A stretch of 7,739 nucleotides of DNA from Christensenella sp. UBA4263 (GTDB lineage: Bacteria; Bacillota; Clostridia; Christensenellales; Aristaeellaceae): the NCBI GenBank assembly GCA_002395225.1, contig DGWH01000046.1, positions 1 through 7,739 on the forward strand, written 5' to 3'. Positions 6,710 through 7,739 of this stretch are shown here, piece after piece. Both the position numbers and the translations under genes were made by a program. The notes beneath the pieces were generated by a model. The model was not told where the DNA came from, did not search any database, and worked only from the letters and a program-made list of their open reading frames with translations. How positions within the stretch are numbered: position 1 is the stretch's first letter; every line of letters begins with the position of its first letter.

Positions 6710-6737
6710 AATGTATCTATAAATCATAAATTAACAA
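6710..6737 (-). promoter_or_regulatory. Weak candidate promoter for the small-gene/DUF4160 pair
   Basis: On the - strand TTGTTA (6732-6737) and TACATT (6710-6715) are 16 bp apart, each matching four of six consensus bases, in AT-rich DNA. The distance to the first start codon is about 45 bp, which is reasonable. Other AT-rich hexamers nearby (TATGAT at about 6723-6728) could serve instead. Confidence 0.3.
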
Positions 6738-6764
6738 AATATTCTGCAAAAACAAAAATAAAAC

Positions 6765-6794
6765 TTGACGAGCACGAGCGGTACATGATAGTAT
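6765..6794 (+). promoter_or_regulatory. Sigma-A-type promoter of the AAA/ABC ATPase gene
   Basis: -35 TTGACG (6765-6770, five of six) and -10 TAGTAT (6789-6794, four of six) are 18 bp apart. The A-rich tract at about 6736-6763 just upstream may act as an UP element. The spacer contains a tandem ACGAGC repeat (6768-6779). The leader to the ATG at 6849 would be about 48 nt, with a modest ribosome site AAAGGG at 6834-6839, 9 nt from the start. Confidence 0.6.
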
Positions 6795-6848
6795 TCAGGC
6801 AAACGAGAGACAACAAGCAATGTGATTCGTATGAAAGGGATGATAGTC

Positions 6849-7739
6849 ATGATTTGTCAGTTTTCATTTAAGAATTTTATGTCTTATAAAGATGAGACTG
6901 TATTTGATTTTCAGGCAGCTTCAATTCCAGAACTTTCAAACACCTTGATTATACGCGATAAGGCAACGGATTTATTATCTACAGGTGTGCTTTATGGGCC
7001 GAACGGAGGTGGAAAAACAAATCTGCTGAAAGCGATTGCCTGTCTTGTCTCGACGGTTGTTAAACCAGTAGCGGATTTGGGAAAGACAAGAGAATCAACT
7101 GTACTTCAGTGGAATGTTCCGTGCATTCCGTTTTTAATGGACGATAATTCTAAAAACGATCCGACGGTATTTCAGATTTTTTTTCGAACAAATGGAAATG
7201 AATATCGGTATGATCTCGCTATTCGAGATAATGATGTGGTATCCGAGACACTTTCATGGCGGGCTATCGGGGGAAAGAAAACAGGTCTGCTGTTTGATCG
7301 GCAAGAAAATGAAATTAGGGTAGGCGCAAGCATTAACAAAGTAAGCGTGAATAAACGGGTCAATCCTAAACTACCATACCTGTCGTTTCTTGCCATTAAT
7401 TATGACTTTCCGGCCATAACAGAAGTTATTTCGTGGTTTGAAGCCTGTATCATTCAAAGTTATGCAAATCCGATTGTTGACAGCAGAGTATTCGTAACAC
7501 AGGACGAAAAAGGCAAAAGAATACTGATTCGCGCATTGAACGATTTGGATATTGATATTACAGATTATGAGTTTAGCGATGACGGAAAGAGATTTTATAC
7601 AGTTAGGAAAGTTAATGAAAAGTCATATGAACTGCCTTTTGAGTATGAATCGGACGGCACAAGAAAGATACTTGCGTCGCTACCAATCATACTGATGGCA
7701 CTCCACCAGGGAAGATTTGTCGTAATTGATGAGATGGAT
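6849..7739 (+). CDS. AAA/ABC-type ATP-binding protein, RloA/AbiLi/OLD-like (3' partial)
   Basis: The frame has no stop from 6849 to the window end (297 codons). The start MICQFSFKNFMSYKDETVF matches the usual opening of this ATPase group (short beta strand, KNF, S-x-KDE). In-frame ATGs at 6831 and 6840 also exist, but AAAGGG at 6834-6839 is placed for 6849. Seen: Walker A GPNGGGKT at 50-57 followed by NLLKAI; a 200-residue middle region typical of the lid and arm inserted in these ABC-like ATPases; a signature-like ESDGTRKI at 267-274; and Walker B FVVIDEMD at 290-297, where the window cuts. Known: relatives include RloA, AbiLi and OLD-family ATPases, found in restriction and phage-defence loci, often with a second gene such as RloB that supplies a Toprim-like nuclease. 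Missing here: the D-loop/H-loop end and any C-terminal nuclease domain. Inference: a defence ATPase; plain housekeeping ATP-binding proteins of unknown role have the same look. Confidence 0.85.
   Translation, partial: MICQFSFKNFMSYKDETVFDFQAASIPELSNTLIIRDKATDLLSTGVLYGPNGGGKTNLLKAIACLVSTVVKPVADLGKTRESTVLQWNVPCIPFLMDDNSKNDPTVFQIFFRTNGNEYRYDLAIRDNDVVSETLSWRAIGGKKTGLLFDRQENEIRVGASINKVSVNKRVNPKLPYLSFLAINYDFPAITEVISWFEACIIQSYANPIVDSRVFVTQDEKGKRILIRALNDLDIDITDYEFSDDGKRFYTVRKVNEKSYELPFEYESDGTRKILASLPIILMALHQGRFVVIDEMD

Noticed and set aside
7172..7396. A 74-codon open frame on the - strand
   Set aside because: It is antisense inside the ATPase gene, whose frame is supported by Walker motifs on both sides.
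1..7739. CRISPR array, tRNA or rRNA genes, insertion sequence
   Set aside because: No regularly spaced repeats, no tRNA cloverleaf with the T-loop pattern, no rRNA-like stretches, and no transposase or terminal inverted repeats were found by eye.

Overview
The window looks like a chromosomal stretch from a mid-to-high GC Firmicute. Evidence is the strong AGGAGG-type ribosome binding sites, sigma-A-type promoters, the BmrCD/LmrCD-type exporter pair, and a DUF4160-type gene of a kind I associate with Lachnospiraceae and Erysipelotrichaceae-like gut anaerobes. The taxon is an inference from gene style only. The left 5.9 kb is clearly GC-richer with CGG/CCG/GGA-rich codons. From about 6.1 kb onward the sequence is visibly more AT-rich with different codon habits, which suggests a junction between a core-like region and an accessory one.

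Region 1 (1-1863, +) is the 3' part of a large oxidoreductase gene: a Gfo/Idh/MocA dehydrogenase module fused to two C-terminal VOC (glyoxalase/dioxygenase-fold) domains. A perfect 19-bp hairpin at 1898-1942 separates it from the convergent next operon and probably terminates both transcripts.

Region 2 (1958-5622, -) is a two-gene operon for a heterodimeric type IV (multidrug-type) ABC exporter. The upstream gene (3781-5622) has a canonical Walker B Glu but an altered signature (LSTGE). The downstream gene (1958-3784) has LSGGQ but Asp in place of the catalytic Glu. The genes overlap by 4 bp (ATGA). The altered motifs fall in the same composite nucleotide site, so the pair should have one degenerate and one active ATP site. 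A good promoter (5823-5851), an upstream 10-bp tandem repeat (5879-5898) and a leader of about 195 nt point to regulated expression.

Region 3 (5623-6130) has no gene: it carries the leader, promoter, tandem repeat, a hairpin and a large bipartite stem-loop with a T tract.

Region 4 (6131-6664, -) is a two-gene module of a small acidic protein followed by a DUF4160 gene. The DUF4160 gene is split by a one-base frameshift in a short A run; the rest of the protein is intact in the other frame.

Region 5 (6849-7739, +) is divergent from region 4 and is the first 297 codons of an AAA/ABC-type ATPase of the kind seen in RloA/AbiLi/OLD-like defence genes, cut off by the window end immediately after its Walker B motif. 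Regions 4 and 5 are the best candidates for an accessory, possibly defence-related, locus; any partner of the ATPase lies outside the window.
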